NCBI RefSeq assembly: GCF_036347135.1
Contig: NZ_CP108938.1
Coordinates: 3,162,001 to 3,226,000, forward strand
Length of the DNA stretch: 64,000 nucleotides
Source: Streptomyces sp. NBC_00775
GTDB lineage: Bacteria; Actinomycetota; Actinomycetes; Streptomycetales; Streptomycetaceae
Direction of reading: 5' to 3'
The position numbers and the translations under genes are program-made. Under the pieces are notes generated by a model. That model did no database searches. It worked only from the letters and a program-made list of their open reading frames with translations, and was not told where the DNA came from. Of this stretch, positions 33,340 through 42,345 are shown piece by piece. The stretch's first letter is position 1. Each line of letters starts with the position of its first letter.

Positions 33340-34266
33340 TCAGCCCTTGGTGAGGATCGAGCGGGCGAAGAAGAGGAGGTTGGCCGGCTTCTCCGCGAGG
33401 CGGCGCATGAAGTAGCCGTACCAGTCGGTGCCGTACGCGGTGTACACGCGCATGCGGTGGCCCTCGGCGGCGAGCCGCAGGTGCTCCTCGCCGCGGATGC
33501 CGTAGAGCATCTGGAACTCGTACTCGTCCAGCTTGCGCCCGGCCTTGCGGGCGAGCTCCTGTGCGATGGAGATGAGGCGCGGGTCGTGGGACCCGATCAT
33601 CGGGTAGCCCTCGCCCTCCATCAGGATCTTCAGGATGCGGACGTACGCCTTGTCGGTCTCGGCCTTCTGCTGGTAGGCGACCTCGGCGGGCTCCTTGTAG
33701 GCGCCCTTCACCAGGCGTACGCGGCTGCCGCTGTCGGCGAGGCGGCGGGCGTCGGCCTCGGTGCGGAACAGGTAGGCCTGGATGACGCAGCCGGTCTGCG
33801 GGAAGTCCTTCCGCAGCTCCTCGTGGATGGCGAACATCGAGTCGAGGGTGGTGTGGTCCTCGGCGTCCAGCGTGACCGTCGTACCGATGGCGGCGGCGGC
33901 CTCGACGACCGGGCGGACATTGGCGAGGGCGAGCTCGTGGCCGCCCTCCAGCGCCTGTCCGAACATGGACAGCTTGATGGACATCTCGGCCTTCGTGCCG
34001 AGGTCCAGCTCCTTGAGGTGCTCGATGAGCTCCAGGTAGGCGTCCCGGGCGGCGAAGGCCTGCTCGCGGGTGGTGATGTCCTCGCCGACGACGTCGAGGG
34101 TGACTTCGAGCCCCTTGTCGACGGCGTCCTGGACGATCGGGATGACCTGGTCGACGGTCTCACCGGCGATGAAGCGGGCGACCACCTGCTTGGTGCCGGG
34201 GGCCGCCGACACAAAGCGGCGCATCCTGTCGCTGCGCGACGCGGCGAGAATCACGGGACCCAGCAC
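33340..34266 (-). CDS. putA: Proline dehydrogenase
   Basis: 308 residues, the monofunctional FAD-dependent enzyme that oxidises proline to pyrroline-5-carboxylate at the membrane. Motifs: IKLSMFGQAL, TLDAEDHTTLDSM, VIQAYLFRTEADARRL, RVRLVKGAYKEPAEVAYQ, IGSHDPRLI, YEFQMLYGIR and RVYTAYGTDWYGYFMRRLAEKPAN. GTG 34266 is chosen because GGAGG lies six bases upstream and this gives the usual 308-residue length; an ORF to 34383 is longer only by chance. First gene of the putA-pruA operon. Confidence 0.96.
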   Translation of the reverse strand: MLGPVILAASRSDRMRRFVSAAPGTKQVVARFIAGETVDQVIPIVQDAVDKGLEVTLDVVGEDITTREQAFAARDAYLELIEHLKELDLGTKAEMSIKLSMFGQALEGGHELALANVRPVVEAAAAIGTTVTLDAEDHTTLDSMFAIHEELRKDFPQTGCVIQAYLFRTEADARRLADSGSRVRLVKGAYKEPAEVAYQQKAETDKAYVRILKILMEGEGYPMIGSHDPRLISIAQELARKAGRKLDEYEFQMLYGIRGEEHLRLAAEGHRMRVYTAYGTDWYGYFMRRLAEKPANLLFFARSILTKG

Positions 34267-34297
34267 GGGGCACCTCCACAACAAAGCCAGTAGGAGG

Positions 34298-34363
34298 CCG
34301 AATCCCGACGATTCGGGTACGGCACGGAGAACCACCGTGAAACCTAAGGATCCCTCCGATCCT
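34298..34363. promoter_or_regulatory. Two palindromes in the putA / PucR-regulator promoter region
   Basis: CCGAATC-CCGAC-GATTCGG at 34298-34316 and AGGATC-CCTCC-GATCCT at 34347-34363. Both are perfect, have the same 5-base spacer, and their centres are about 48 bases apart. They lie between the divergent putA and PucR-type genes and are the best candidates for the activator's sites. Confidence 0.55.
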
Positions 34364-34448
34364 CGGCCATCGACAGCTGTCACGCATCCGTGCCCTGGAT
34401 CTCAGACATATGTATGAAGGCCTTGCGGAAATGAGGGAGAATGCCCGG

Positions 34449-35633
34449 GTGAGCGGCGAATACAGAGGCGACTACCAAGAGCTGGTCGATGAGATCTCGG
34501 CGCTGCTCGGCGCGCCCGCGACCCTGGAGAACCGGGACTTCGAGCTCATCGCCTTCGGCGCGTACGACAGCGAGGGGGAGCTCGACCCCTCGGACCTCGA
34601 CCCCGTGCGCACCCGCTCGATCCTCACCCGCCGCTCCACCACGGCGGTCCGCACCTGGTTCGAGGGCTTCGGCATCACCCGCGCCTCCGGCCCGGTCCGT
34701 ATCCCGCCGACCCCGGAGGCGGGGGTGTACCGGGGACGGATCTGTCTCCCCGTACGCCATCGGGGTGTCGTCCTCGGCTACGTCTGGCTGCTCGACGACG
34801 ACCCCGGGCCCACCGACACCCAGCTGACCGCCGCCATGGAGGTCGCCTCCCGCATCGGCGCCCTGCTCGCCGACGAGGCCCAGGCCGGCGCGGACCTCAC
34901 CCGCGAGCTGCGCGCCGTCCTCACCGCCGAGCGTGGCTGGCAGCGCGAGATGGCGGTCGCCGAACTGCGCACGGCGCTCGGCCCGCGCGGCGACGGCCTG
35001 CACACCGTCGTCTGCGTCGCCCCCTGGCCCTCGGCCGACCCGGACGACGCCCCTTCCGCCCGTACGGTGCCGGGGGCGACGGCGCTGTGCACGGTGCCGT
35101 GGGGTGCCGCCGGGCAGAGCCTCGCGCTGCTCGTACGGCTCCGCTCGGCGGACGTACTGACTCCGGCGCTGACGGCGGCTTCGCGGTTTGTACGGGAGGC
35201 GGAAGGGGCCGGCGCGGGAACGAAGCCGGCGGCCGGGGTCGCCGAGGCCCGCGTCGGCCTGGCCGAGCTGGGCGCCGCCTGGCAGGAGGCGTCCGCCGCC
35301 GCGCGCGCGGTGCTGGCCGAGCCGCGCCTCGGTCCGGTCGCCGAGTGGGCGTCCATCGGGCCCTTCCGGCTCCTGACGTCCCTGCCCCCGGAGGCCGCCC
35401 ACGACCCCGCCGTACGGACCCTGTTGACCCCCGCCCACCGCGAACTCGCCCGCACCGCCGAGGTGTTCCTCGACCGCGCGGGCCAAGCGGGGCGCACGGC
35501 AGCCGAGTTGGGCATCCACCGCCAGACGCTCTACTACCGCCTCTCCCGCGTCGAACAGCTCACCGGCCTGGACCTGGACGACGGGGAGGACCGGCTGCTG
35601 CTGCACATGGCGTTGAAGGGGGCGCGGCTCTAA
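34449..35633 (+). CDS. PucR/CdaR-type transcriptional activator, probably of putA-pruA
   Basis: 394 residues from GTG 34449, which has GGGAGAA nine bases upstream; ATG 34410 and 34431 are alternatives. The N-terminal part is GAF-like, the C-terminal part is the PucR HTH_30 domain (about 330-385: [50 protein letters not shown]). Regulators of this type activate amino acid or purine catabolism. The divergent proline catabolic operon makes a PutR-like role very likely. Confidence 0.88.
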   Translation: MSGEYRGDYQELVDEISALLGAPATLENRDFELIAFGAYDSEGELDPSDLDPVRTRSILTRRSTTAVRTWFEGFGITRASGPVRIPPTPEAGVYRGRICLPVRHRGVVLGYVWLLDDDPGPTDTQLTAAMEVASRIGALLADEAQAGADLTRELRAVLTAERGWQREMAVAELRTALGPRGDGLHTVVCVAPWPSADPDDAPSARTVPGATALCTVPWGAAGQSLALLVRLRSADVLTPALTAASRFVREAEGAGAGTKPAAGVAEARVGLAELGAAWQEASAAARAVLAEPRLGPVAEWASIGPFRLLTSLPPEAAHDPAVRTLLTPAHRELARTAEVFLDRAGQAGRTAAELGIHRQTLYYRLSRVEQLTGLDLDDGEDRLLLHMALKGARL

Positions 35634-35674
35634 GGACGTCAGCCCTCGTCGTCGCCCTCATCGCCCTCCTCGCT

Positions 35675-37144
35675 CTAGTCGCCCTCGTCCTCCTCGTCGT
35701 CCTCGTACAGGTCCTCCAGTTCACTGACGCACGCCTCGGCGACCTCTCCGGCGAACCGTGGGCAGGTCCACGACTCCGGGCTGCGGTACTCCTCGGCCGG
35801 CGGGAACTCCTCCGGGGCGTAGAAGTGGGGCAGGCCGTGCCGGAACTCGGCCCGCTCCAGCGTCGGATGGCTGTCGTCGTGTGCGCATGCCTCGGGCCGG
35901 GGCGCGTCGGCGACGGCGCGCATCGTCGCGAGGACGCCCTCGACGACCGGGCGCGGCGGGCACGGGTACGAGATCCGCATGGCCTGGTGGGCGGTGAGCA
36001 GCAGCACGGCCCGTTCGCGGGCGTCGGAGCGGGTGTGGCGGCGTGCGGCCCACAGGCCGAGATCGTCGGCGTACGGCTCGTTCCGGCTCTGGTCGTCGAG
36101 CCGCTCCGCGATCTTCTCGATCTCCAGCCGGCCGTCCGGGCGCAGGTATGCGGCGTCGGCGTGGGAGGTGTCGCGAGGGCCGAAGAGCCGTGCGCGTCCC
36201 TCGCGCAGCAGCGTCAGTGACTCCGCGGCGATCTCCGCCATGAGCACCGGGCACGCCACGTTCTCCAGCGGATCGCCCTGCCCCCACGCGACGCGGTTCT
36301 TCTCGTGGACGCGGCGCCCCGCGGAGCTGCTGAGCATGACGCCGAGTTCGGCGGCGTCCGGGCCGTTGTCGGGCAGGGGCGCGTGCCGGTCGTGGGTGCA
36401 GGAGGCGCCGGCGAAGTGCGGCAGGGTCTCCTCCAGGGCCTCGACCAGTTCGTCGAGGACCGACTTCCTCGTCACCAGGCCGGAGACGGCGTACCAGGTC
36501 ACCGCCCTGACGGCCTGGAGGCGTCCGGCGCGGTCCGCGGGATCCGCGTCGGAGAGGTTCCAGGCCTGCGAGCTGATCTCGTCCTCGACGTCGGTCCACG
36601 GCTTCGGGTAGCCGTGCAGCAGCGCCGCCAGCTCGTCGAGGGCGGCCCGGTCCCTGACCGACAGGCGCGGCGGGATGTCCGGGACCGAGCCCGGATCGAC
36701 GACGTCCATGGCGATCCGGGCGAATCCGGCCGCGTTGCGCGGGCAGCGCCACTCGTCGCGGGGCCGGTCGCCGTAGGCCCACTCGGCCGTCTCGTCGGCG
36801 AGTGGGGGCAGTTGCCGGGCGAGGTACTTGTCCTCTTCGGCGCGGTGGTTCTCGTACGGGTGGGAGTCGTGGTCGCAGGGCCGCTCACGCAGCGCCCGGT
36901 CGGCTGCCTCCAGTGCCGCCACGGCCTCCCGCACGACGCCGTCGCCCGGCCGCCAGGCGGCATAGGGCGCCATCACCGCCAGCCCGAACGTCCATACGTA
37001 CGCGGACTCGCCGCCCGGGTCGGCGGCGAGCCGGGCGGCACAGTCGAGGACCGCCCGGTCGTACGCGCTGTTGCGGGAGAGCCGGTAGCTCACCCTGATC
37101 TCGTCCCAGGACCGGACGAGATCGTCCAGCGGCGTGCCGTCCAT
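35675..37144 (-). CDS. Unrecognised protein of three repeats with CxHD...CP motifs
   Basis: 489 residues from ATG 37144 (AGGG upstream); a GTG at 37168 overlaps the MocR stop (GTGA) and is also possible. No known domain. I see three homologous modules of about 165 residues. Each has a hydrophobic helix, a helix of the type VVREAVAALEAADRAL, then Cys-x-His-Asp, and 41 to 49 residues later Cys-Pro followed by a helix A.xxA. The Cys/His positions are C90/H92 with C134, C249/H251 with C298, C420/H422 with C461. The tail is very acidic (YEDDEEDEGD). The repeated Cys-His-Cys set suggests metal binding. Soluble, no signal peptide. Coupled to a MocR-type regulator. Confidence 0.8.
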   Translation of the reverse strand: MDGTPLDDLVRSWDEIRVSYRLSRNSAYDRAVLDCAARLAADPGGESAYVWTFGLAVMAPYAAWRPGDGVVREAVAALEAADRALRERPCDHDSHPYENHRAEEDKYLARQLPPLADETAEWAYGDRPRDEWRCPRNAAGFARIAMDVVDPGSVPDIPPRLSVRDRAALDELAALLHGYPKPWTDVEDEISSQAWNLSDADPADRAGRLQAVRAVTWYAVSGLVTRKSVLDELVEALEETLPHFAGASCTHDRHAPLPDNGPDAAELGVMLSSSAGRRVHEKNRVAWGQGDPLENVACPVLMAEIAAESLTLLREGRARLFGPRDTSHADAAYLRPDGRLEIEKIAERLDDQSRNEPYADDLGLWAARRHTRSDARERAVLLLTAHQAMRISYPCPPRPVVEGVLATMRAVADAPRPEACAHDDSHPTLERAEFRHGLPHFYAPEEFPPAEEYRSPESWTCPRFAGEVAEACVSELEDLYEDDEEDEGD

Positions 37145-37164
37145 CTCGATCACCCTCACGGTCT

Positions 37165-38598
37165 TCACGACGCGCGGCGCACCGCCGGAGTTCCGGGTCC
37201 GCCGAGCAGATCGCCGATCGCCGCGATGCCCTCCGCGATCGCCCGCTCCCCCACGTCGCCGAAGCCCAGCACGAGTTGGACCGGTGTGGTCGCGTGCGTG
37301 GAGCGGCACGGGCTCATGCCGTAGAGGCCGACGGACCGTTCCCGTGCCGCGATGACAACGGCCTGTTCGTCGGCGGAGGCCGCGAGGTGGGCGACGGCGT
37401 GGAACCCCGCGGCGAGGCCGGTGAGCCGGACCTCGGGGGCGTGGGCGGCGAGGGCGGAGACCAGAGCCGTACGCCGGGTCGCGTAGCGCGTGCGCATGCG
37501 GCGCAGATGGCGGTCGTAGCGGCCGGACTCGATCAGCTGCGCGAGGGCGAGCTGGTCGAGGGCCGGGGAGCCGCGGTCGGTGAGGCGCTTGGCCTCCGTG
37601 AGCGGGGCGGTGAGCACGGGCGGGCAGAGCACCCAGCCGATGCGCAGGGCCGGGGCGAGGGACTTGCTGACGGTGCCGAGGGAGATGACCCGGTCCGCGG
37701 CGAGCCCCTGGAGCGCGCCCACGGGCTCGCGGTCGTAGCGGAACTCGGCGTCGTAGTCGTCCTCGATGACGTACGCGTCCCGTCGCATGGCCCACTCGAT
37801 GAGAGCGAGCCGGCGGTCGGGGGCGAGGACGACTCCGGTGGGCCATTGGTGCGCGGGCGTGACGATCACGGCCCGTGCTCCGGTCGCGTCGAGCGCCCGT
37901 ACGTCGATGCCGTCGTCGTCGACCGGGACGGGCACCGCCGTGAGTCCGACAGCCTCCGCGGCGGCCGTCGCGGTGGCGGGCCCGCCGGGGTCCTCGTACG
38001 CCACGACCCGCACACCGCTCCGCGCCAGGCTGCGCAACGCGAGCCCGAGGCCCTGCGCGTAGCCGGAACAGACCACGATCCGCTCGGGGTCGGCCGCGGC
38101 GGCACGCACCCGGCGCAGATACCCGGCGATGACCTCGCGCAGGGCCGAACTGCCGCGCGGATCGCCGTAGTCGAGCTCTGTCGTCGGCATGGCGCGGCCC
38201 GCCTCGCGCAGCGCCCAGAGCCAGTCGGCGAGCGGGAAGCCGCCCAAGTCCGGTACGCCGTGCCGGAAGTCGGCGATCAGGCGCGGGGCCGCCGGGTGCG
38301 CGGAGGGGGGCGCGGGAGGCACATGGGCGCCTGCCGCGACCCGGGTGGCGGAGCCGACGCGCGTCACGAGGTAGCCCTCCGCCTGGAGTTGGGCGTAGCA
38401 GTCCTGGACCAGGCCCCTCGACAGGCCGAGCTCGCGGGCGAGTTCACGGGAGGACGGGAGACGTTCGCCGGCGCCCAGCCGACCGGTGCGGATCGCGTCG
38501 CGCACCTGCCGTTCGAGCTGCGCGCGCAGCTGCTCACCGCTGCCCCGGTCGACGGACAGGAGCAGTTCGGGCGACAGACCGGCCCACTGCGGAGGCAT
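37165..38598 (-). CDS. MocR-family regulator (GntR HTH plus aminotransferase-like domain)
   Basis: 477 residues. N-terminal GntR winged helix (about 15-85: GEQLRAQLERQVRDAIRTGRLGAGERLPSSRELARELGLSRGLVQDCYAQLQAEGYLVTRVGS), then a fold-type I aminotransferase-like domain with LDYGDPRGSSALREVIAGYL, TPAHQWPTGVVL, EDDYDAEFRYD and the PLP lysine in SLGTVSKSLAPALRIGW. MocR proteins such as PdxR sense PLP or amino acids and activate neighbours. ATG 38598 leaves 47 bases to the divergent MFS gene; 38628 is an alternative start. Its stop overlaps a possible GTG of the next gene. Confidence 0.93.
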   Translation of the reverse strand: MPPQWAGLSPELLLSVDRGSGEQLRAQLERQVRDAIRTGRLGAGERLPSSRELARELGLSRGLVQDCYAQLQAEGYLVTRVGSATRVAAGAHVPPAPPSAHPAAPRLIADFRHGVPDLGGFPLADWLWALREAGRAMPTTELDYGDPRGSSALREVIAGYLRRVRAAAADPERIVVCSGYAQGLGLALRSLARSGVRVVAYEDPGGPATATAAAEAVGLTAVPVPVDDDGIDVRALDATGARAVIVTPAHQWPTGVVLAPDRRLALIEWAMRRDAYVIEDDYDAEFRYDREPVGALQGLAADRVISLGTVSKSLAPALRIGWVLCPPVLTAPLTEAKRLTDRGSPALDQLALAQLIESGRYDRHLRRMRTRYATRRTALVSALAAHAPEVRLTGLAAGFHAVAHLAASADEQAVVIAARERSVGLYGMSPCRSTHATTPVQLVLGFGDVGERAIAEGIAAIGDLLGGPGTPAVRRAS

Positions 38599-38645
38599 GG
38601 AATTGGAGCTTACCGGCGGTCCGCCCACTGCCTAGCGTCGTTCCC

Positions 38646-39857
38646 ATGACGACTCCGCCGCAGCCCCCGACACCTCCGACGCCCCCAGGGACCGCGCCGA
38701 CCGCGCCGGCACCCGCCGCCCGACCGCCGCTCCTCACCCGCCCGTTGATGCTCCGTTTCGTGAGCATGGTCGGCTCCTTGGTGAGCTTCTTCCTGCTCCT
38801 GTCGGTCGTCCCCCGCTACGCGACGGGGTCGGGCGCGGGCCTGGCCACCGGCACCCTGATGCTCTCCACGGTCCTCGGCGAACTGGCCGCTCCCCGCTTC
38901 GTCGCCCGCTATGGCTACCGCGTCGCGCTGGTCGCCGGGCTCTCCCTGCTCGGCGCACCCGCGCTCGTCCTGACCGTCTCCCACGACCTGGTGTGGGTCG
39001 CGGCGGTCTGTCTGGTCCGCGGCCTGGGCTTCGCGCTCACGCTCGTGGCGGGCGGCGCGCTCACCGCGTCGCTGATCCCGGCCGAGCGCCGCGGCGAGGG
39101 CCTGGCACTGGTGGGCGTCGTCTCCGGCGTGCCGTCGCTGATCGCCCTGCCGCTGGGCGTGTGGCTCGCCGCGCACGTGGGGTACACGGCCGTCGCCGTG
39201 ACCGCGGGCGTCGCCGCGCTGGCCGCGATCGTCTCCGTACCGGGCCTGCCGGACCGGGAGTCGACGTCGGGCAAGCCGGTGGGCGTGGTGGCCGGCCTGC
39301 GCACCGGAGGTCTGGTCCGCCCTGCCGTCGTCTTCGCGACCACCGCGCTCGCGACCGGGATCGTCGTCACCTTCCTGCCGCTCGCCGTCCCCGCCGCGCA
39401 CACGGGAGTCGTCGCCGTGGCCCTCTTCGTCCAGCCCGCCGCGTCGACCGCGGCCCGCTGGCTGGCGGGCCGTCACAGCGACCGGCACGGCTCCGCGCGT
39501 CTCGTGCTGCCCGCCCTGGTCCTCTCCTCCCTCGGCATGCTGATCACGGCGCTGACCTCCAGCCCGGTCGCCGTCCTCGCCGGAGTGACCGTCTTCGGCA
39601 TCGGCTTCGGCACCGCCCAGAACGCCACGCTGACCCTGATGTACGCACGGGTCCCGGCCTCCGGATACGGCACCGTCAGCGCCCTGTGGAACCTCGCGTA
39701 CGACGGCGGCATGGGCGTCGGCGCGGTCGGCTTCGGCGCGCTCGCCGGGTGGACGGGCTATCCGTCGGCGTTCGCCGTCACGGCCGTACTGATGCTGGTG
39801 GCACTGGTCCCGGCCTGCCGGGACCGGCGGGCGGGCAGCCCGAGGGAGAATCATTGA
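38646..39857 (+). CDS. MFS transporter
   Basis: 403 residues. A proline/threonine-rich cytoplasmic N-terminus (PPTPPTPPG) precedes about 12 transmembrane helices. The loop AGRHSDRHGSARLVLP between helices 8 and 9 resembles MFS motif A. Small sugar-efflux or drug-efflux type; substrate unknown. Divergent from the MocR regulator, which is probably its controller. Confidence 0.85.
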   Translation: MTTPPQPPTPPTPPGTAPTAPAPAARPPLLTRPLMLRFVSMVGSLVSFFLLLSVVPRYATGSGAGLATGTLMLSTVLGELAAPRFVARYGYRVALVAGLSLLGAPALVLTVSHDLVWVAAVCLVRGLGFALTLVAGGALTASLIPAERRGEGLALVGVVSGVPSLIALPLGVWLAAHVGYTAVAVTAGVAALAAIVSVPGLPDRESTSGKPVGVVAGLRTGGLVRPAVVFATTALATGIVVTFLPLAVPAAHTGVVAVALFVQPAASTAARWLAGRHSDRHGSARLVLPALVLSSLGMLITALTSSPVAVLAGVTVFGIGFGTAQNATLTLMYARVPASGYGTVSALWNLAYDGGMGVGAVGFGALAGWTGYPSAFAVTAVLMLVALVPACRDRRAGSPRENH

Positions 39858-39926
39858 CCGCCGTACGCCACTTCGGGGACCGCGCGATCGAGACGCGCGA
39901 GGGCGGACTCGTACCGGCCTGACGCC

Positions 39927-40517
39927 TCAGCCGCCCGGCTTCGCCGCCGCGTCGATCACTCGCCGCAGCCCCTCGGTCAACTGGTCCGCGTTCGTCGCCG
40001 ACTCCGCGTCGAAGAGCCATTGCACGCAGAGCCCGTTGAGCAGCGTCTGGTAGAAGCCGCCGAGCGAGCGCAGCGTCTCGTCGTCGACGTCGGCCTCGGA
40101 TCCGCCCATGAGCAGGGGGATGATGCCCCGGCGCCCCTCGTCCGAGGCCTTCACCAGGTGCTCGCGGACCGTGGGCAGGCGGTCGGCATTGGTGATCACC
40201 TCGAAGGTGAGCATCCAGATCGGGCGAGCCTCCACGAAGGACTTGGTGACGTTCTGCCAGACCTCCTGGAAGCGTTCGAGAGAGCCCGGCTCCCCTGCCG
40301 CCGCGCCCCCGCCGAAGCCGTCGAACGTGTCGCCGACGTTCGAGATCAGATCGACGTACGCCTCCGCGAGCAGCGCGTCCTTCGATCCGTAGTGGTAGCC
40401 GATGGACGCCAGGTTCGTCTTGGACTCCTTCACGATGTCGCGCGCCGTCGTGCGCACGAACCCCTTTTCCAGCAGGCAGCGCTTGGCGCCTTCGAGCAGA
40501 TCCTCACGGTGTCCCAT
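39927..40517 (-). CDS. TetR-family regulator of the adjacent efflux pump
   Basis: 196 residues. HTH at residues about 4-55 (HREDLLEGAKRCLLEKGFVRTTARDIVKESKTNLASIGYHYGSKDALLAEAY). ATG 40517; the longer frame to 40562 crosses the divergent promoter. It is divergent from a DHA2-type MFS gene at 40629. The 111-base space is unusually rich in A/T and contains GTCTTA (40576-40581) and TAAGAC (40605-40610), a possible but widely spaced operator. Likely a drug-responsive repressor. Confidence 0.9.
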   Translation of the reverse strand: MGHREDLLEGAKRCLLEKGFVRTTARDIVKESKTNLASIGYHYGSKDALLAEAYVDLISNVGDTFDGFGGGAAAGEPGSLERFQEVWQNVTKSFVEARPIWMLTFEVITNADRLPTVREHLVKASDEGRRGIIPLLMGGSEADVDDETLRSLGGFYQTLLNGLCVQWLFDAESATNADQLTEGLRRVIDAAAKPGG

Positions 40518-40628
40518 GCGAGCCAGCGTACCCCTCGATCCATACAACCGTCCCAGACCCACGTCCTAATCAACTGTCTTACACATCCGTACTAGACAAG
40601 CGTTTAAGACGCCCGTACAGTCCCTGCC

Positions 40629-42188
40629 ATGACGAAGAACTCGACGAACCCGACGAGCTCCACCCCCGCCCCCGGCACCCTCGCCGGCCGCCGCGAATGG
40701 ACCGCCCTCGGCGTCCTGATGCTTCCGCTGCTCCTGGTCTCGATGGACGTCTCGGTCCTCTACTTCGCGATCCCCGCGATCAGCGCGGACCTGGAGCCGA
40801 GCGGCACCCAGCAGCTCTGGATCTTCGACATCTACGCGTTCGTGCTCGCCGGTCTGCTGATGACGATGGGTTCGCTCGGCGACCGCATCGGCCGCCGCAA
40901 GCTCCTCCTCTTCGGCGCCGCCGCCTTCGGCACCGCCTCGGTGATAGCGGCGTACGCCAACAGCGCCGAGACACTCATCGCGGCCCGCGCGCTCCTCGGC
41001 ATCGGCGGCGCGACCCTGATGCCGTCGACGATGGCGATCATCCGGACGATGTTCACGGACCCCGGTCAGCGCGCGAAGGCGATCGGTATGTGGTCCGGCG
41101 TCATGACCGGTGGTATCGCGCTCGGTTCGGTGATGAGCGGTGTCCTCGTCGAGTACTTCTGGTGGGGCTCGGTCTTCCTGGTCAACCTGCCCGCGATGGT
41201 GCTGCTGCTGGTCCTCGGCCCGATCCTGCTGCCCGAGTCCAAGAACCCGGAGCCCGGCCGCTTCGACCTGCTGAGCGTTCCGCTGTCGATGGCCGCGGTC
41301 CTGCCCGTCATCTACGGCATCAAGGAGATCCCCTCCGAGGGCTGGAACGTCCGGTACGTCGTCTCGATCACCGTCGGCCTGGTCTTCGCCGTCCTCTTCG
41401 TCCACCGCCAGCGCACCGCGAAGTCCCCGCTGATCTCCCCGGCCCTGTTCCGCGGCCACGGCTTCGCCCCTGCCGTCGTCCTCAACCTCATCGCTTCCTT
41501 CGGGATGCTGGGTTCGGCGTACTTCACCACCCAGTACCTCCAGTCCGTGCTCGGCAAGAGCTCCATGGAGGCCGCGCTGTGGGCGCTGCTCCCCACCGTG
41601 CTGGTCGGCGTGGCCGCTCCCGTCGCCGCGCAGCTCGTACAGAAGGGCGTGCACCGCGCCCACGTGGTCTCCGGCGGCTTCGTCACCGCCGCGTGCGGCT
41701 ACGGGCTGCTGGCGCTCGCCGGCACCGACTCGATATGGCTCGTCCTGGCCGGCGCGGGCGTCCTCGCCTCGGGAATCGTCACCGTGATGTCCCAGATGAT
41801 GGACCTGGCGCTGGGCACCGTTCCCGTCGGCAACGCGGGCGCCGCCTCCTCCCTGCTGGAGACGGGCGCGGAGTTCGGCGGCGCCCTGGGCATGGCCGTC
41901 CTCGGCTCCATCGGCACCGCGGTCTACCGCCACGACATCCCGTCCGGCGCCCCGGCCGCGGCCCACGAGACCCTCGGCGGCGCCCTGGCCGTCGCGCAGC
42001 AGCTGCCGGGCGACGCGGGTCAGGCGCTGGCGACGGCCGCGCGGGAGGCGTTCACCAGCGGCATGCAGGCCGCGGCCGTCGCGGGCGTGATTCTGTTGCT
42101 GGGCGCGGCGGCCCTGGCCACGGCGACGCTCCGCAAGGTGCACGTCCACGAGGCCGAGGCCCCGGAAGGCGCGGAGTCCCTCGTCTGA
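40629..42188 (+). CDS. MFS multidrug transporter (DHA2, 14 TM)
   Basis: 519 residues with 14 predicted helices. Motif A is GSLGDRIGRRKLLLFG, motif C-like GVMTGGIALGSVMSGVLVEYFWWGSVFLVNLPAMV, and MDVSVLYFAIPAI in helix 1 fits the quaternary ammonium/antibiotic efflux group (SmvA/QacA-like). Expected to export cationic dyes or antibiotics with proton uptake. Divergent TetR regulator; ends with a strong palindromic terminator. The C-terminal tail HVHEAEAPEGAE is acidic. Confidence 0.92.
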   Translation: MTKNSTNPTSSTPAPGTLAGRREWTALGVLMLPLLLVSMDVSVLYFAIPAISADLEPSGTQQLWIFDIYAFVLAGLLMTMGSLGDRIGRRKLLLFGAAAFGTASVIAAYANSAETLIAARALLGIGGATLMPSTMAIIRTMFTDPGQRAKAIGMWSGVMTGGIALGSVMSGVLVEYFWWGSVFLVNLPAMVLLLVLGPILLPESKNPEPGRFDLLSVPLSMAAVLPVIYGIKEIPSEGWNVRYVVSITVGLVFAVLFVHRQRTAKSPLISPALFRGHGFAPAVVLNLIASFGMLGSAYFTTQYLQSVLGKSSMEAALWALLPTVLVGVAAPVAAQLVQKGVHRAHVVSGGFVTAACGYGLLALAGTDSIWLVLAGAGVLASGIVTVMSQMMDLALGTVPVGNAGAASSLLETGAEFGGALGMAVLGSIGTAVYRHDIPSGAPAAAHETLGGALAVAQQLPGDAGQALATAAREAFTSGMQAAAVAGVILLLGAAALATATLRKVHVHEAEAPEGAESLV

Positions 42189-42189
42189 G

Positions 42190-42274
42190 GGGGGCTGCGC
42201 CCCCAGAACCCCGCTAAAAGATTGCGCAGTTCCCCGCGCCCCTTTCAGGGGCGCGGGGAACTGCGCAATCTTTT
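42190..42274 (+). terminator. Composite palindromic repeat, copy 3 (terminator of the MFS gene)
   Basis: A small hairpin GGGGGC-TGC-GCCCCC (42190-42204) followed by a 28-bp perfect stem (arms 42216-42243 and 42247-42274) with loop TTC, ending in a TTTT run on the plus strand. Apart from a few bases it is the same as the unit at 2306-2376, including the linker AAAAGATTGCGC. Confidence 0.9.
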
Positions 42275-42345
42275 GGACCAGCCCCCACCCACCCGCAGCC
42301 AACGGACAAGCCCACCCGGTCAGTCCCGCATGCCAGGATGGCCCC

